Part shown: positions 63,660 to 64,000 of the stretch, piece by piece
Position numbering within the stretch: the stretch's first letter is position 1
Layout: each line of letters starts with the position of its first letter
DNA from: Helicobacter suis
Lineage (GTDB): Bacteria > Campylobacterota > Campylobacteria > Campylobacterales > Helicobacteraceae
Direction of reading: 5' to 3'
NCBI RefSeq assembly: GCF_902196125.1
Contig: NZ_CABIKG010000002.1
Span: 62,001-126,000 of the forward strand
Length of the DNA stretch: 64,000 nt
The notes under the pieces: model-generated
What the model was told of the DNA's origin: nothing
What the model saw: the letters and a program-made list of their open reading frames with translations, nothing else
Database searches by the model: none
Program-made: the position numbers and the translations under genes

Positions 63660-64000
63660 TTAGAAGTTGTATCGATACCCTACATACAAGCTATATTGTC
63701 TGCGGTAGGTAAAAGAGAGACCTTTTTTGTTGAAGTAATAATCGTTAATGGTGGGGATTTTAATCCCAAAGTCAAATTCTTGGTGTTTGCCAATCGTGGT
63801 GCGCATACCTAGATTAAAGAGAAATTGGAAAATAGCGGGGTCTAGGGCTTGTTCAGAATTGGCTGGATAAGCAATAGCAAGAAGCGGTCCGCCTGTGGTG
63901 TTACCCCAAGAGTTACCCGCAATGGCTGCCCCTAAAAAGAACCCAAAGGTTACATCGTTTTTATTGATCACATCATAGAGTGTATCAATGCCACCGCCAT
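63660..64000 (-). CDS. Hop-type outer membrane protein, 5' part outside window
   Basis: The frame is open to the right edge (GGGIDTLYDVINKNDVTFGF before the first internal start), so the gene continues beyond the window. The visible ~113 residues are the Hop C-terminal barrel domain: FFLGAAIAGNSWG, FLFNLGMRTTIGKHQEFDFG, IKIPTI and SFTYRRQYSLYVGYRYNF ending in Phe. Close relatives cannot be named without the N-terminal part. Confidence 0.9.
   Translation of the reverse strand, partial: GGGIDTLYDVINKNDVTFGFFLGAAIAGNSWGNTTGGPLLAIAYPANSEQALDPAIFQFLFNLGMRTTIGKHQEFDFGIKIPTINDYYFNKKGLSFTYRRQYSLYVGYRYNF

Noticed and set aside
1-64000. CRISPR array, prophage, complete insertion sequence, restriction-modification genes or riboswitch
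   Set aside because: No spaced direct-repeat array, phage or transposase genes, methylase motifs or recognisable TPP/FMN/guanine aptamer were found by reading through the window.

Overview
The window is chromosomal DNA of a Helicobacter, most likely a gastric species other than H. pylori (the felis/heilmannii/suis type). The evidence is as follows. Many gene blocks follow H. pylori order: menG to tmk, moeA-fliR, murD-mraY, rplM-rpsI and hopE-uvrA. There are Helicobacter-only outer membrane families (Hop/Hor-type and Hof-type). A very short histidine-rich gene of the Hpn nickel-storage type is present, a marker of gastric species. A miniature element carries the terminal signals of ISHp608. 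Promoters are typical for the genus: TATAAT-like -10 boxes with AT-rich upstream DNA and no clear -35. The species cannot be fixed from the window alone.

Layout. 1-3.8 kb: 3' part of an outer membrane protein gene and two tandem zinc alcohol dehydrogenases. 3.9-11.6 kb: DUF354 protein, MTA/SAH nucleosidase, tRNA-Ser(GCU), Hpn-like gene, a stand-alone ThiD2-like gene, YccA, GAPDH, an RclA-like flavoprotein, and an unassigned pair (small acidic protein and putative beta-barrel). 11.6-22.1 kb: YdcH, J-domain protein, MATE exporter, ribosomal proteins S9/L13, TlpC-like chemoreceptor, MscS channel, MurD and MraY. 22.2-33.7 kb: a tightly packed 12-gene operon (lipoprotein, YigZ, HemJ, MenG, nitrilase-fold protein, SerS, TPR protein, UvrD, FlgA, UbiX, CoaD, Tmk) with mostly overlapping start and stop codons. 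33.8-38.5 kb: a second overlapping operon on the other strand (htpG, a periplasmic binding-like gene, guaA, thiE) whose promoter overlaps a CIRCE-like operator. 38.5-46.1 kb: PurN, a KefB-type antiporter, HopE-like porin, UvrA and a dCache chemoreceptor.

46.7-54.4 kb is a tandem array of five Hof-family outer membrane protein genes. The fourth has its own strong promoter, a long leader, an extended signal region and codon use unlike its neighbours. Directly behind the array lies a roughly 190-bp ISHp608-type miniature element with both ends apparently intact, a possible structured (omega-RNA-like) transcript and no transposase. 54.9-64 kb: moeA, fliR, a DsbC/G-like thiol oxidoreductase, an NhaC-type antiporter, an exported cupin/CMD fusion, one broken and one intact NAD(P)H oxidoreductase paralogue, ccoG, a decayed coiled-coil gene and the 3' part of a Hop-type gene that runs off the right edge.

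Functional themes are envelope variability (eight outer membrane protein genes), nickel handling, chemotaxis and motility (two receptors, FlgA, FliR), menaquinone/thiamine/molybdopterin/CoA cofactor supply, and oxidative or envelope stress. Homopolymeric G/C tracts of 8-9 bases inside ubiX, uvrA, the nhaC-like gene and the TPR gene are possible slippage sites. No CRISPR array, complete insertion sequence, prophage or restriction-modification system was seen.
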